A DNA stretch of 64,000 nt. It comes from CAXXFQ01 sp963674475 (GTDB lineage: Bacteria; Planctomycetota; Planctomycetia; Pirellulales; Thermoguttaceae). The notes beneath the pieces were generated by a model. It worked only from the letters and a program-made list of their open reading frames with translations. It searched no databases and was not told the origin of the DNA. The stretch is from positions 186,001 to 250,000 of the forward strand of contig CAXXFQ010000009.1 in NCBI GenBank assembly GCA_963674475.2. The letters are read 5' to 3'. The position numbers and the translations under genes are program-made. Shown here piece by piece: positions 25,878 through 34,814 of the stretch. Positions within the stretch are counted from its first letter, which is position 1, and every line of letters starts with the position of its first letter.

Positions 25878-26070
25878 GGCGCATCGGCCAATACAAAAGG
25901 TCTCGGACGAGAAATTGCCCTCCAAACCGCCCTAAGATATTTCTCTTTCAATTGTATTGCATTTCTTTTTTAAACCGGTATACTAAAATCAGTCCAGCGA
26001 GAACCGCCGTCGATCGGCTGGGGGTACTTGATCGCAAAAACCTTTCTTTCAAACTTTCGAGGGGCCAAAG

Positions 26071-27366
26071 ATGAGACAAATTCTGGTCGGCTTGTTTTTC
26101 TTGGGAATCTTTCAGACCTGTGCCACTTCGTCGGCATGCGCCGCGGACGCCAACGGCTGGCTTGCTCGGACAGAGGAAATCGTTCGCTCCATTCCTGATG
26201 GAAAAAGAGACGAAGCCTTATATATTCTTATGAGTGGCTATGAACAAATGGGAGTGGAAACCAAAGCCATTGAATTGTCACAGCTCATAAAGGATGAAGA
26301 CTTCCGTAACCAAGTGCTAATAGACATTAAAGCATGGAGATACGGACGGGAGGCGGATCTTGAAGGGTCACTTAAGTTGATTGAATCTTTAAATGATAGT
26401 GATCGAGAAACTGCACGCACGGTTCTTGTCTCGAATTTTTACAAAAAGCACTTGTTCCAAGAAGCAAAAACCCTTGCGGAGCATTTGTCCAAGCCGGAAT
26501 ACTCTTATATGAAGGAGAAGCTCATCGAAGCACTTGCAAATTCTGGGCGGTATGATGAGGCGGACGCTTTGCTTCAAAAATATTCTGCAACATGGGATCT
26601 TGATGATAGTGACGTGCAAGAATCAATTTCTTCCCTGAAAGAAACCATTTCAAAAGCCCGATCCCAGAACCGAAAAGACTCTCTGGCGTTGCCTCCGAAG
26701 CATGTCCTGGAGAGATCGGCGAACATGGATCTTTTTTTCCCGCCTCCTGCCATTCCCGGCGATTCCTTTGAGGCTGTGAAAGAGCGTGTCGAGAAGATCG
26801 AGGACGATAACGTCAGGCTCCTGGCCTGGCGAGGCTGTGCAGGCCGTTTTCTCCGCCTCGAAAAACAACAGGACGGTCTTCGAGCCATTGAAAAGGGACT
26901 GGAAGTTGCCCGGCAAACGGAGGACAACTTTTTAAAAAACCAGAACCTGATCATCCTGGCTTACTATCTTCTCAATATGGATAAAAAAGAAGAAGCGAAC
27001 GAGATTCTGACAGAGCTTTTGGAAAAATGTAAGGGGGAAGAAGAGTCCGAGGAAGAGCTGGACGAATTTCAGCAGTGCATGGACTTGCTCAACTCCTTCG
27101 TGGGTGAAATTTCCGTCGGGCCCTATTTAATCAATTCACTGATAAGAGTCGACAAGCCTTTACCGGCTATTGAATATACGTTAAACAGTTCGTGCAACCT
27201 GAACTGGACCTATCTGGGCGTTTCCTTGGCGGAAATTGATCACTTGGACATCGTAGAAACGTTTCTAAGCCGAATGGATAACCCCACCCAAAAGGTTTAC
27301 TTATGTCTCGGGGTCGCGGAATACCTCTGGTGGGAAGAGGAAAAAGGGAAAGAGAAAAAAGATTAA
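26071..27366 (+). CDS. Exported TPR-like helical repeat protein
   Basis: The 431-residue protein has a signal peptide (about 1-24, ending SACAAD) and a mature part made almost wholly of helical pairs, in the manner of tetratricopeptide repeats (AEHLSKPEY, EALANSGRYDEADALLQKY, AIEKGLEVARQ). The C-terminus is strongly acidic and then Lys-rich. Base composition is clearly richer in A and T than in its neighbours, with many AAA, GAA and TTT codons, which suggests recent arrival or relaxed codon selection. The start ATG at 26071 has GAGGGG about nine bases upstream. Function unknown. Confidence 0.75.
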   Translation: MRQILVGLFFLGIFQTCATSSACAADANGWLARTEEIVRSIPDGKRDEALYILMSGYEQMGVETKAIELSQLIKDEDFRNQVLIDIKAWRYGREADLEGSLKLIESLNDSDRETARTVLVSNFYKKHLFQEAKTLAEHLSKPEYSYMKEKLIEALANSGRYDEADALLQKYSATWDLDDSDVQESISSLKETISKARSQNRKDSLALPPKHVLERSANMDLFFPPPAIPGDSFEAVKERVEKIEDDNVRLLAWRGCAGRFLRLEKQQDGLRAIEKGLEVARQTEDNFLKNQNLIILAYYLLNMDKKEEANEILTELLEKCKGEEESEEELDEFQQCMDLLNSFVGEISVGPYLINSLIRVDKPLPAIEYTLNSSCNLNWTYLGVSLAEIDHLDIVETFLSRMDNPTQKVYLCLGVAEYLWWEEEKGKEKKD

Positions 27367-27567
27367 AACTCCTTGGCGAGTCGGGCGGTATCGGCTTGCC
27401 CGGATAAGGGAAAGCCGGTTTGACGTGTCTGGCCCCCCCTGTTACGATAAAAATCGGCTTTTGACTGGATAGATTAGTCACAGGTTAGATCATCGCCTTG
27501 CGTCACGCCGTGTGACTTAAAAATTCTCTCGCTGGTAAAACTCGGTTTCTTTAGGAGTCTTTCGCTG

Positions 27568-28494
27568 ATGGAAAAGTATCGCATTCGTAAAATGGAAACG
27601 GCCGACCGGTACGAAGTGGCCGACTTGATCTGTGTCTCGACCAACGTCTGGTACATGACCAACGGGGCCTCGGCCATCTTCCCCACTTCCGAAGCGGCCG
27701 ACGTCTTCTGGCAGGTCTACGAAACGCTCGACCCGGGCATGGGGATTGTCGCCGAGTCCGAGCGGACCGGCCGTTTGATGGGCTCCTGCTTCATCCACCC
27801 GCGCGAGACCCATATCTCGTTGGGCATCATGAACGTCCACCCGAACTATTTCGGCAACGGGGTCGCCCGCGGCTTGTTGACCCACATCACCGACCTGGCC
27901 GACCGCGAAGGCAAACCGGTCCGACTGGTCTCCAGCGCCATGAACCTCGATTCGTATTCCCTGTACAACCGGGCCGGATTTCTCCCGCAAAAAGCGTTTC
28001 AGGACATGTACGTCCCGGTGCCTGAAAAGGGTTTGAAGGTCGAGTACGACGGGCTCGACGCGGTCCGTGAAGGGACGCTCGACGACCTGGACGCGATCTG
28101 CGCGTTGGACATGGAGCTGGTCGGGATCGATCGGCGCAAGGATTTCGATTACTTCCTCAAGAACGAACCGGGGTTCTGGCACGTCTCGGTCCTTGACGGC
28201 GAAGGCGGCAAACTCAACGGGTTCATGGCCTCGTCGGGCCACTCCGGCTCGAACATGATCGGCCCGGGCCTCAGCCGCACACCCCAGCAGGCGGTCGCCC
28301 TGACCTTGGCCGAACTGAAGCGCTACCCCGGTCGGACCCCGGTCCTTTTGGCCCCGGTCCGCTGCCCGGAATTGGTCCAACAGATGTACGCCTTGGGCGG
28401 AAAGAACTGCGAGATGCACTACGCCCAGATCCGCGGCGAAGCCAAGCCGATTGAAGGAATCTTCATGCCCACCTTCTTGCCCGAAAGCGCGTAA
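27568..28494 (+). CDS. GNAT-fold acetyltransferase (two-domain)
   Basis: The 308-residue protein has an N-terminal GNAT domain (about 3-150) with MNVHPNYFGNGVARGLL near 90-106 as the acetyl-CoA pyrophosphate loop (x-x-G-x-G/A form) and LYNRAGFLP near 131-139. The C-terminal half (about 165-290) looks like a second, degenerate GNAT unit. Substrate unknown. The stop codon is followed at once by element copy 7, which fills the whole gap to the next gene. Confidence 0.85.
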   Translation: MEKYRIRKMETADRYEVADLICVSTNVWYMTNGASAIFPTSEAADVFWQVYETLDPGMGIVAESERTGRLMGSCFIHPRETHISLGIMNVHPNYFGNGVARGLLTHITDLADREGKPVRLVSSAMNLDSYSLYNRAGFLPQKAFQDMYVPVPEKGLKVEYDGLDAVREGTLDDLDAICALDMELVGIDRRKDFDYFLKNEPGFWHVSVLDGEGGKLNGFMASSGHSGSNMIGPGLSRTPQQAVALTLAELKRYPGRTPVLLAPVRCPELVQQMYALGGKNCEMHYAQIRGEAKPIEGIFMPTFLPESA

Positions 28495-28635
28495 GTTTTT
28501 TCTTGGTGCTCCCGCACCATTGTTTAAAACCCGCTCCCGTTCGTCGCTGGTACGCCGGCTGATTGGATGGAGCGGGCTTTTTTTAAAAGTGGTCGACAAG
28601 CCCTGGCCGCCGGGACTGCTTTACAATCCCTCTTT
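28495..28635 (+). repeat. Intergenic hairpin element, copy 7 (A orientation)
   Basis: The copy fills the 141 bp between two convergent stop codons exactly. It has the TTTTTTCTTGGTGCTCCCGC start of gamma (cf. copy 3), CCCGCTCC pairing with GGAGCGGG (followed by a run of T, a good plus-strand terminator), GCCGCCGGGACTGC and a delta hairpin (GGGACTGC/ACAATCCC) with a T-rich tail. Alpha and beta hairpins are missing. Confidence 0.8.
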
Positions 28636-29787
28636 TTATTTTTGTTCGGCGGCGTCGAAATACCGTCGATTAAAAATCTCCGGATCGAACGGGTCGGCCG
28701 GCTCGAACTTTTTCGGCAGCTCGGCCCGTTTGGGACTCGAAGCCTTTTTGGGTTTCGCGGCCAGGTCGACCGTGATCGTTTCGGCGTCGGCAGGTAGCCA
28801 GCTTTCTGCGGGGGCCGTTTCTTTCCCGTTGGCCGCCGACGGGCCGGTTTCGCCCGTTTGAGGCGTGACAACTTGGGTGGCTGGCGGTTGCGTGGCAGCA
28901 GTAGCAGCAAGGTCTTCGAACGGGGCCGACTTCGAACGGGGCGAACGGGCTACACCATATACCCATACGACCAAGTGACGGTACGCTTCCTTGTGACGTT
29001 GCGCCAGTGTCGGATCGTCCCGCCCCGGATGAGGGCGTTGGTTGACGGTCAAAAGGGGGCTTTTTTCCGGATGGTCGCGGTCGATCAACCGGAGCGTCGC
29101 TTCGAGATTGTCCTGGGTGATTCGTCGATTGGCGAGCCGACCCGAACTTCGGCGAAGTTGGAACGAACTGTCGTGGCCTTGAATATGGCAGCCGCCGGTT
29201 GTGCAGTTGTTCAACAGGATCGGATGCACTTCGGTCGTGAACCGTTCGATCAATCTTCGCGGGATCGATTCCCACACGGTATCGGGCTGATCGATTTTTT
29301 TGTCGGGCATCGGCAGCGTCGGAAGGCTCATCGGGCCGATCGTCGACGGGCAACGAACCGCCTCGAGCCGCCGCGTCAGATAGGCGACTTTCAGATTGCC
29401 CGAATCGACCGCCCGCGCGTCGCTCAGCTCTTGCTCGGCCGCGTCGAAAAGTCGGTTATCAAGACACCAAGCGGCCAAGTCGAGGTGTTCGTAAAGGTTG
29501 CCGACCTGGACCAGCGCCCGACGATGCGCGTAGGCCTCTTCGAGCGAACCGCAAACCAGGGCAACTTGATTGTTTCGAATGCGAGTTTCGCCCAGTCGGT
29601 TCACGACATGGAGAAAATCGCCCGCGCGGGTCACCTTGCCTTCGATTACCTGATCGTTGTGCAAGACGACGACCGCCTGTTGGGGCTCGAAGGAAAGTGA
29701 GACCGGTTCGGTCGCAGCGGCTTGAACGAAAAAGCCGACGGTAAGGAACAGGGTCAGTAAAATGAGGGGGGTGGCGGTAGCTTTCAT
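28636..29787 (-). CDS. Exported planctomycete protein with CX4CH motif
   Basis: From the ATG at 29787 the protein has 383 residues with a signal peptide (about 1-24). Residues 28-110 look like a beta-rich domain (VVLHNDQVIEGKVTRAGDF) followed by a helical repeat. C195 and C200-H201 form CTTGGCH, within an IHPILLNNC-like context that is common in planctomycete cytochrome-like proteins; CX4CH is a rare but known covalent haem site. A low-complexity Pro/Thr/Ala part about 290-350 links to a Lys-rich tail. The last codons, GAA CAA AAA TAA, come from the T-rich tract of element copy 7. Whether haem is bound is unknown. Confidence 0.7.
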   Translation of the reverse strand: MKATATPLILLTLFLTVGFFVQAAATEPVSLSFEPQQAVVVLHNDQVIEGKVTRAGDFLHVVNRLGETRIRNNQVALVCGSLEEAYAHRRALVQVGNLYEHLDLAAWCLDNRLFDAAEQELSDARAVDSGNLKVAYLTRRLEAVRCPSTIGPMSLPTLPMPDKKIDQPDTVWESIPRRLIERFTTEVHPILLNNCTTGGCHIQGHDSSFQLRRSSGRLANRRITQDNLEATLRLIDRDHPEKSPLLTVNQRPHPGRDDPTLAQRHKEAYRHLVVWVYGVARSPRSKSAPFEDLAATAATQPPATQVVTPQTGETGPSAANGKETAPAESWLPADAETITVDLAAKPKKASSPKRAELPKKFEPADPFDPEIFNRRYFDAAEQK

Positions 29788-30025
29788 GGTTAGGTAAAGG
29801 GTAGAAATTTCGTTTTCGCCCGTCAAGAGCAAACCAAAAGGGCCTTTGCTCCGTAGAAAGTCGCTGGGGTCGATTTATTTCAATTCAAACGGGTTCGGGC
29901 GGCGTTTTTCCGTCCTTTTGGGCCGCCGGTCCACTGTAGTCGCCGGTCCGAATCGGGTAAGCTATGATAAGGGAGACGATCCAAAAAAGGGTGAGGGTAC
30001 GCGTTTCCCCCCGAAAGGACAGGCC

Positions 30026-30310
30026 ATGCAAACCGGCTCGAAAGTTCGCGTGGAAGTGTTTTACTCGGGAATGGTCCAAGGGGTCGGTTTTCGATATGAA
30101 GCCTATCGCTTGGCCTCGTCCCGGGCAGTGACCGGTTTTGTGCGAAATCTTCCCGACGGAAGGGTCTATCTGGTCGCTGAAGGAAAACCGGCCGAAGTCG
30201 ATCGGTTTCTCCACGCGGTCGAACAACGGATGGGCGCCCATGTCGACCGGTCGGACGTCGAAAGGGGCGAGGCGACCGGAACGTATTCGAATTTCGAAAT
30301 TCGGCTTTGA
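30026..30310 (+). CDS. acyP: Acylphosphatase
   Basis: Acylphosphatase hydrolyses carboxyl-phosphate bonds of small metabolites. The 94-residue protein has the family's signature VQGVGFRYEAYRLA with catalytic Arg, and GFVRNLPDGRVYLVAEG with catalytic Asn and beta-strand G. The ATG at 30026 has AAAGGA about eight bases upstream; the 60 open codons before it are not conserved-looking. It stands between a divergent gene on the left and the ABC permease on the right, with a hairpin repeat downstream. Confidence 0.93.
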   Translation: MQTGSKVRVEVFYSGMVQGVGFRYEAYRLASSRAVTGFVRNLPDGRVYLVAEGKPAEVDRFLHAVEQRMGAHVDRSDVERGEATGTYSNFEIRL

Positions 30311-30311
30311 T

Positions 30312-30390
30312 TAGGCCACCTGCGGAAAACGACGTGGCTTACGAGCTCTTGTGGAGTAAACCTTCCGTTTACAGAGATTGCCATAATAAA
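30312..30390. repeat. Second hairpin repeat family, copy at the acylphosphatase end
   Basis: GCCAC (30315-30319) pairs with GTGGC across a TGCGGAAAACGAC loop; then CTCTTGTGGAGTAAACCTTC leads into GTTTACAGAG, so GTAAAC pairs with GTTTAC. A related two-hairpin unit is at 44230-44357, and a weak one at 58423-58455. Confidence 0.6.
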
Positions 30391-30401
30391 GGTTTAGTCA
30401 A

Positions 30402-31343
30402 TTGATGAATGAGATGGTATGTTTCGGCGCGGTGTCGCCTTGGATTAAACCGCTTTGGATTGTGGGTGCCGGCGCGGTCGCGGCGTTTCTTGCCCTCCTG
30501 GTCCTCTACGGAATCCTCCGACTGGTTTCCCCCAAGCTGGCCGCCATTAGTTGGGCGACCGCCAAAGAGGGTCTGTCCCAGCCGATTTTTTATATCCTCA
30601 CCGGCCTCGGCGCGTTTCTTCTGATTCTGATCAACTTCCTCTCCTACTTCACGTTCGGAGAGGATCTCAAGATGGTTCAGGACTCAGGGCTCATGTTGAT
30701 GATGATCTTGTCGATCTTCTTCGCCCTTTGGACGGCCAGTATTTCGGTGGCCGATGAAATTGAAGGAAAGACCGCACTGACCGTCTTGTCGAAACCGATC
30801 AAGCGATGGCACTTTGTCGTCGGAAAATTCCTCGGTATTCTTGGCCCGGTGGTCGTGATGTTTCTTCTTTTGGGGGTCGTTTTTCTCGGTTCCATCTCGT
30901 ACAAGGTGAAGTACGAAGCGAGGGAAACGTCGAATCCGGAACCGACCGCCGCGCAATGTCAGGCCGAGATGCTCAAGGTGGTCCCGGCCGTCTCGTTGAC
31001 GTTTATGGAAGTGGCGATCTTTGCCGCCGTCGGCGTGGCCATTTCAACCCGTTTGCCGATCATCCCGAATCTGGTCATCTGTTTCGCCATCTTCTGCATG
31101 GGCCATTTGGTCCCGCTTTTGGCGAAGTCGGCGGTCGGCCAGTTGGAGATTGTGCCGTTTTTCGCCGATTTATTGGCTGCCGTGTTGCCGGTGTTGGATA
31201 ATTTCAACTTCTCCAACGCAATCGCCATGGGCAGGGCCGTTTCGTGGAACTACGTCGGAATGGCCGGCCTCTATGCCGTTTTGTACTGCACGATGGCGAT
31301 GCTCTTTGCGATGTTGTTGTTCGAGGATCGGGATTTGGCCTAA
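30402..31343 (+). CDS. ABC-2 type transport permease
   Basis: The 313-residue protein is an integral membrane protein with about six hydrophobic segments (about 20-40, 62-84, 98-115, 148-170, 208-230, 285-305). The DEIEGKTALTVLSKPIKRWHFVVGKFLG stretch is the conserved coupling region of ABC-2 permeases such as NatB or NosY. No ATP-binding subunit gene is adjacent; the nearest is the LolD-like ATPase 6 kb away on the other strand. Its cargo is unknown. The stop lies 19 bp from the convergent PEP-CTERM gene. Confidence 0.85.
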   Translation: MMNEMVCFGAVSPWIKPLWIVGAGAVAAFLALLVLYGILRLVSPKLAAISWATAKEGLSQPIFYILTGLGAFLLILINFLSYFTFGEDLKMVQDSGLMLMMILSIFFALWTASISVADEIEGKTALTVLSKPIKRWHFVVGKFLGILGPVVVMFLLLGVVFLGSISYKVKYEARETSNPEPTAAQCQAEMLKVVPAVSLTFMEVAIFAAVGVAISTRLPIIPNLVICFAIFCMGHLVPLLAKSAVGQLEIVPFFADLLAAVLPVLDNFNFSNAIAMGRAVSWNYVGMAGLYAVLYCTMAMLFAMLLFEDRDLA

Positions 31344-31362
31344 CCGCCCGTGCCAAACTGCT

Positions 31363-33288
31363 TTATTTCCGAACGCGTCGGAACAGAAAAAGACCCGTAA
31401 CGAACGTCAAAAGCAGTATCCAAGTCGACGGTTCAGGGACCGAGGCCGTCTCGACCCCCGCTTGCCAGTTTGACATAAGAACGGCAAAATCCCTCGAGTC
31501 AACCAGACCGTCTTCATTGAAGTCGGCCTCCGCGATCCCGCCGGTGACCGACTGCTGCCAGTTTTCCGACAGAACGGCAAAATCGCTCGCGTCGACCCGG
31601 CCGTCGCCGTTGGTATCCCCTTCCTGCACGACTCCTTCCTGCCAGTGTTCCGAAAAAATGGCAAAATCTCGGACATCGACGACCCCGTCCACGTTGAAAT
31701 CCCCATCGACGATCCCGCCGGTGACCGACTGTTGCCAGTTTTCCGAAAGAACGGCAAAATCGCTCGCGTCGACCCGGCCGTCGGCGTTGGTATCGCCGAG
31801 CAACGGGGGGACGATCATCCCTTCGTAATAGCACTCGGTCAGATCGAGGACCATGGTGCCGTTGCCGTTTTCCCAATCGCAAAAATCGAAAAAGACATTT
31901 TGGAAATAGGGTTCTCCGGTCATTTCAAACGTTCCAAGATCGATTTCGACCCCGGCCGTCAATAGATCGGCGCCGAAAATCCCGTCAAGAAAAACGGTCT
32001 GGCCCAGCTGGCTTTGCACCGTGTCGAGATCGTCCTGATCGACCATGCCGTCGCCGTCGAGGTCGCCGAAAGGGGACCTCCCTTCCGGAACGGTCATCCC
32101 GAAGTTCTGTTGAACGATCGACACATCGGCCGCGTCGACCAGGCCGTCCGCATTGAGATCGGCGTTGGGAAACAGGTCCATCACGATCATCTGAAGCCCG
32201 GGACCAGGCTCTTCCCCTTCCAGGTCGGGCGAGGACCAAACCAGATCGATTCCCTCCTCGGTAGGAAGGCGGAATTCATCGACCAGCATGATCGGGACGT
32301 TGGTCGTTCCGCCGACGCCGCCAATTTCGACAAAATCGAATGCATGTTCGTTGAGGTCGCCGTCGGCGTCCGTATCCAGTCCGAGCCGAAAGGCGGTGCT
32401 GCGTGAGATGATCGAAAACTGGGCCCCCGTATCCAAGAGAAACGTGCCGGTCGACTGGTTTTGATCGAAAGTGGTGGCCGCCGTGAAAAACGGAACGTCG
32501 GCATAGGTGGGCAACGGTGAATCGGGGTCTTCCCAATCGGGTCGCCCGTCCTCGGCCGAAAAAGAAAGCCGGTTATCGAGCGCAACATTCAATCGGGTGG
32601 ACGGGCCGCTTGGGAGTGTGTCGTGAAACGAGATGGCCATCGGTTCCATGTCGAGGATGCTGGTCATTTGGCTCCATTGGCTGAAGTCGAGTTGCGTGAC
32701 CCGACCGGTCATTGCCGGCATGCCGACCAAGCCGGGGATGCCGCCCCAGTCGACCGGCCCGCCCAGGCTGGCCGAGGAGTTTCCTTGGAAACGGATCCCG
32801 CCACCGTTGGCCCCGTCGAGCGTATGGACGACGCCGTCGGTCCCCTCGAACGTCAATCGATACGGGGCCGAGACATTATAGAGCGTGTATCCGGCGACCC
32901 CCATTTCGAGAAATTCCGCGTCGTATTGAAGACCGTTGGATTCAAGACTGGCGGCGGCCGCGTCGACGGCAAGGATCGCGTTGGCCCCGGTGTCTAAGAG
33001 AAACCGATTGTACGAAAAAGCGAAAATACCCCCGCTATCCCCGCCCGGTCCGAGGCACGTGTATTGTCCCGGATCGTTCGGGGCTTCGGCCCAGACACCG
33101 ACGGTGACGTAGGGCTGATCGGGAATCCCTTGTTGAGGCCCCAGCGGAATGAACGCGGTTTGACACCAGGCCTGCGCGGGGAAGAAAAACACCAATAAGG
33201 CACCCGCCGTCCCCCAAATAGAGAGGAATCGGGTAAGGGGCCCCTTACGGGAAGGGTGTTTTTTTCGACCGGGAAAAGATGTTTGCAT
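31363..33288 (-). CDS. PEP-CTERM-sorted pepsin-like protein with dockerin-type repeats
   Basis: From the ATG at 33288 the protein has 641 residues with a signal peptide (about 20-42). Two FLLDTGA motifs (D99 and D286) are spaced as in bilobal aspartic proteases; each lobe also has a psi-loop-like G-x-x-G motif (GLVGMP at 186-191 and GIFGADLL at 436-443). Two EF-hand-like dockerin repeats (376-430) are inserted between the second DTG and its GIFGADLL partner. Four more repeats (498-610) follow in the DxNxDGxVDxxDFAVLxxNWQ form. The C-terminus is a PEP-CTERM sorting signal: VPEPSTW at 617-623, a membrane helix, and RRVRK. Exosortase would remove and anchor it. Proteolytic activity is inferred from the DTG pair only. 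Confidence 0.85.
   Translation of the reverse strand: MQTSFPGRKKHPSRKGPLTRFLSIWGTAGALLVFFFPAQAWCQTAFIPLGPQQGIPDQPYVTVGVWAEAPNDPGQYTCLGPGGDSGGIFAFSYNRFLLDTGANAILAVDAAAASLESNGLQYDAEFLEMGVAGYTLYNVSAPYRLTFEGTDGVVHTLDGANGGGIRFQGNSSASLGGPVDWGGIPGLVGMPAMTGRVTQLDFSQWSQMTSILDMEPMAISFHDTLPSGPSTRLNVALDNRLSFSAEDGRPDWEDPDSPLPTYADVPFFTAATTFDQNQSTGTFLLDTGAQFSIISRSTAFRLGLDTDADGDLNEHAFDFVEIGGVGGTTNVPIMLVDEFRLPTEEGIDLVWSSPDLEGEEPGPGLQMIVMDLFPNADLNADGLVDAADVSIVQQNFGMTVPEGRSPFGDLDGDGMVDQDDLDTVQSQLGQTVFLDGIFGADLLTAGVEIDLGTFEMTGEPYFQNVFFDFCDWENGNGTMVLDLTECYYEGMIVPPLLGDTNADGRVDASDFAVLSENWQQSVTGGIVDGDFNVDGVVDVRDFAIFSEHWQEGVVQEGDTNGDGRVDASDFAVLSENWQQSVTGGIAEADFNEDGLVDSRDFAVLMSNWQAGVETASVPEPSTWILLLTFVTGLFLFRRVRK
31533..31617. 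repeat. Direct repeat inside dockerin part, first copy
   Basis: The 85-bp stretch encodes one dockerin-type unit and the linker SVTGGI. It matches 31710-31794 at all but three positions by eye, at an offset of 177 bp, so a two-repeat unit was duplicated recently. Confidence 0.8.
31710..31794. repeat. Direct repeat inside dockerin part, second copy
   Basis: Partner of 31533-31617. Both encode DTN-[AG]-DGRVDASDFAVL and the same linker. Confidence 0.8.
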
Positions 33289-33476
33289 GAGACGGTTGCT
33301 TCGATATCGACTATAGCCCCAGACTCTGATTTTATGTCTGATCGAAAAAAGAAGCAAGAAAAAGGGGGATTCGCACCCTTTTCTCGAAGAACCTATCACC
33401 AAACGAGGGGGGGAAGGGGTTGGCCGCCGACGGTTCAAAAATCCCCTGAGGAAAAGGAGAGGCGAAAGCCCCCGTT

Positions 33477-34442
33477 CTACCCGTTGGGACCGTCTTTTCG
33501 AAAGACGACCCCTTGATCGATCTCTTCAAAGCCGAGCTTTCGATAAAACGCGACGCCCGCCCTGTTGTCGCGCATCGTCTGTACGTCGACCGCGGCGACC
33601 CCCTGACGGACCAGTTGGTGGAATATCTCGCTAAGGAGAAAGGTGACCAGCCCTTTTCGGCGATGTTCCGGCTCGATCCAGAGTTCCATCAGGCCAACGT
33701 TACGCGTCGTGGCGAACGTATCCAGCAAGTCCATTTCCCGCAAGACGGCATACCCGAGGCACTCTTTTCCTCGACGCGAATGGAGTTCGAACCGAGTGAT
33801 ATGAAAATCGCCCCGGACATAGGCGTCCCACAACGTTTTTTGCGGCGGGTCGACACTCTTTTCCACCGTCATCTGGCGACGCGTTTGCATCATCTGACGG
33901 GTCATCGGAATCTGGAGCGTTCGCAGGTCGCCGCGAAAGACGATCGTTCCGGAAATATCCCTGTACTTCCGGCGTTTGAAAGCCTCGAGGCTCACCCGGT
34001 CGGAGATCAAGATCCCGGGCAGTTCGCTTCCGCCATAAAGCCCCAGATAGAAGGCGTCCATCGGTCGTATTCCGCCGCCGTAGAAGACTTGGCAGCCCCG
34101 GTCTTTCAGATAGGCCTCCGAGCTTTCGAGCAACCGGTCGGCCAGTTCGTCCCGGTCGTCGCAATCGGGACGGGTCAGGAGAAGATAAGTCGTTCCGGCC
34201 AAGTACGAGAGGCCGTCCTGTTTTTCGTTTGGCCCGAATCCGGCGTGAACCAGTCCCAACGGTCGGTCCCCGTCCCAGGCGATTTGGAGCCCGTCGAAGT
34301 CGAAATAGGGACGACCAAAAAGATACCGTTCCAGAAGCTCGCTGGAAATCGGTTGGTGGAGTCCCCGTTGTTCGTGACAACTTCGCCAGATCTCGAGGAC
34401 CGCGGGAGGGTCGGTATTTCGAAAGGGACGAATTTCAAACAT
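33477..34442 (-). CDS. GNAT-fold acetyltransferase (two-domain)
   Basis: The 321-residue protein has two GNAT halves. The C-terminal one (about 200-315) carries the acetyl-CoA loop in the EPEHRRKGLVTFLLSEIF stretch (R/Q-x-x-G-x-x-type) and the FYRKLGFEEID signature near 300-310. The N-terminal half (about 3-170) is degenerate but keeps GRPYFDFDGLQIAWDGDRPLG. Substrate unknown. It starts with MFEIRPFRNTD at the conserved first strand. Confidence 0.83.
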   Translation of the reverse strand: MFEIRPFRNTDPPAVLEIWRSCHEQRGLHQPISSELLERYLFGRPYFDFDGLQIAWDGDRPLGLVHAGFGPNEKQDGLSYLAGTTYLLLTRPDCDDRDELADRLLESSEAYLKDRGCQVFYGGGIRPMDAFYLGLYGGSELPGILISDRVSLEAFKRRKYRDISGTIVFRGDLRTLQIPMTRQMMQTRRQMTVEKSVDPPQKTLWDAYVRGDFHITRFELHSRRGKECLGYAVLREMDLLDTFATTRNVGLMELWIEPEHRRKGLVTFLLSEIFHQLVRQGVAAVDVQTMRDNRAGVAFYRKLGFEEIDQGVVFRKDGPNG

Positions 34443-34814
34443 GGGGCACGGCCGGTCGTCGGGGCGAATATTCGTATATGCAAGCTTGGTAAACCGAAAG
34501 TTTACACCACAAGCGAATGGGAAAGGGGCCTTATGCTCGAGAAAACAAGGGCCTTCACTTTTTCATTCTCGTAAGCTGCCTCATTTTCCGCAAGTAGACA
34601 TAAGCAAGCCGAAAAGGGAGAAAAAAGGCCGGTCGAGCGGTCCGATTCCCCCCCTTGGGTAAGCCGATTTTTCGACTCTTGTAATTATAGGAGGCCGTGC
34701 CCCGTTTCACCAGCGGGGAGGTCCCTAGAACCGACCGGTTGCCACGCAACGTGGGCCCCGAAAGCGGTTTTTCTTTAACGGAAACGTTTCCACGGTTCTT
34801 CTGTAATAACTTCC
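34443..34814. other. Gene-free interval upstream of the GNAT gene
   Basis: The 372 bp contain no plausible gene. Short inverted repeats are present at 34692-34705 and near 34770-34795 (AACGGAAACGTTTCC), none with a clear T-run. The promoter of the GNAT gene should lie here but no good boxes are seen. Confidence 0.4.
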
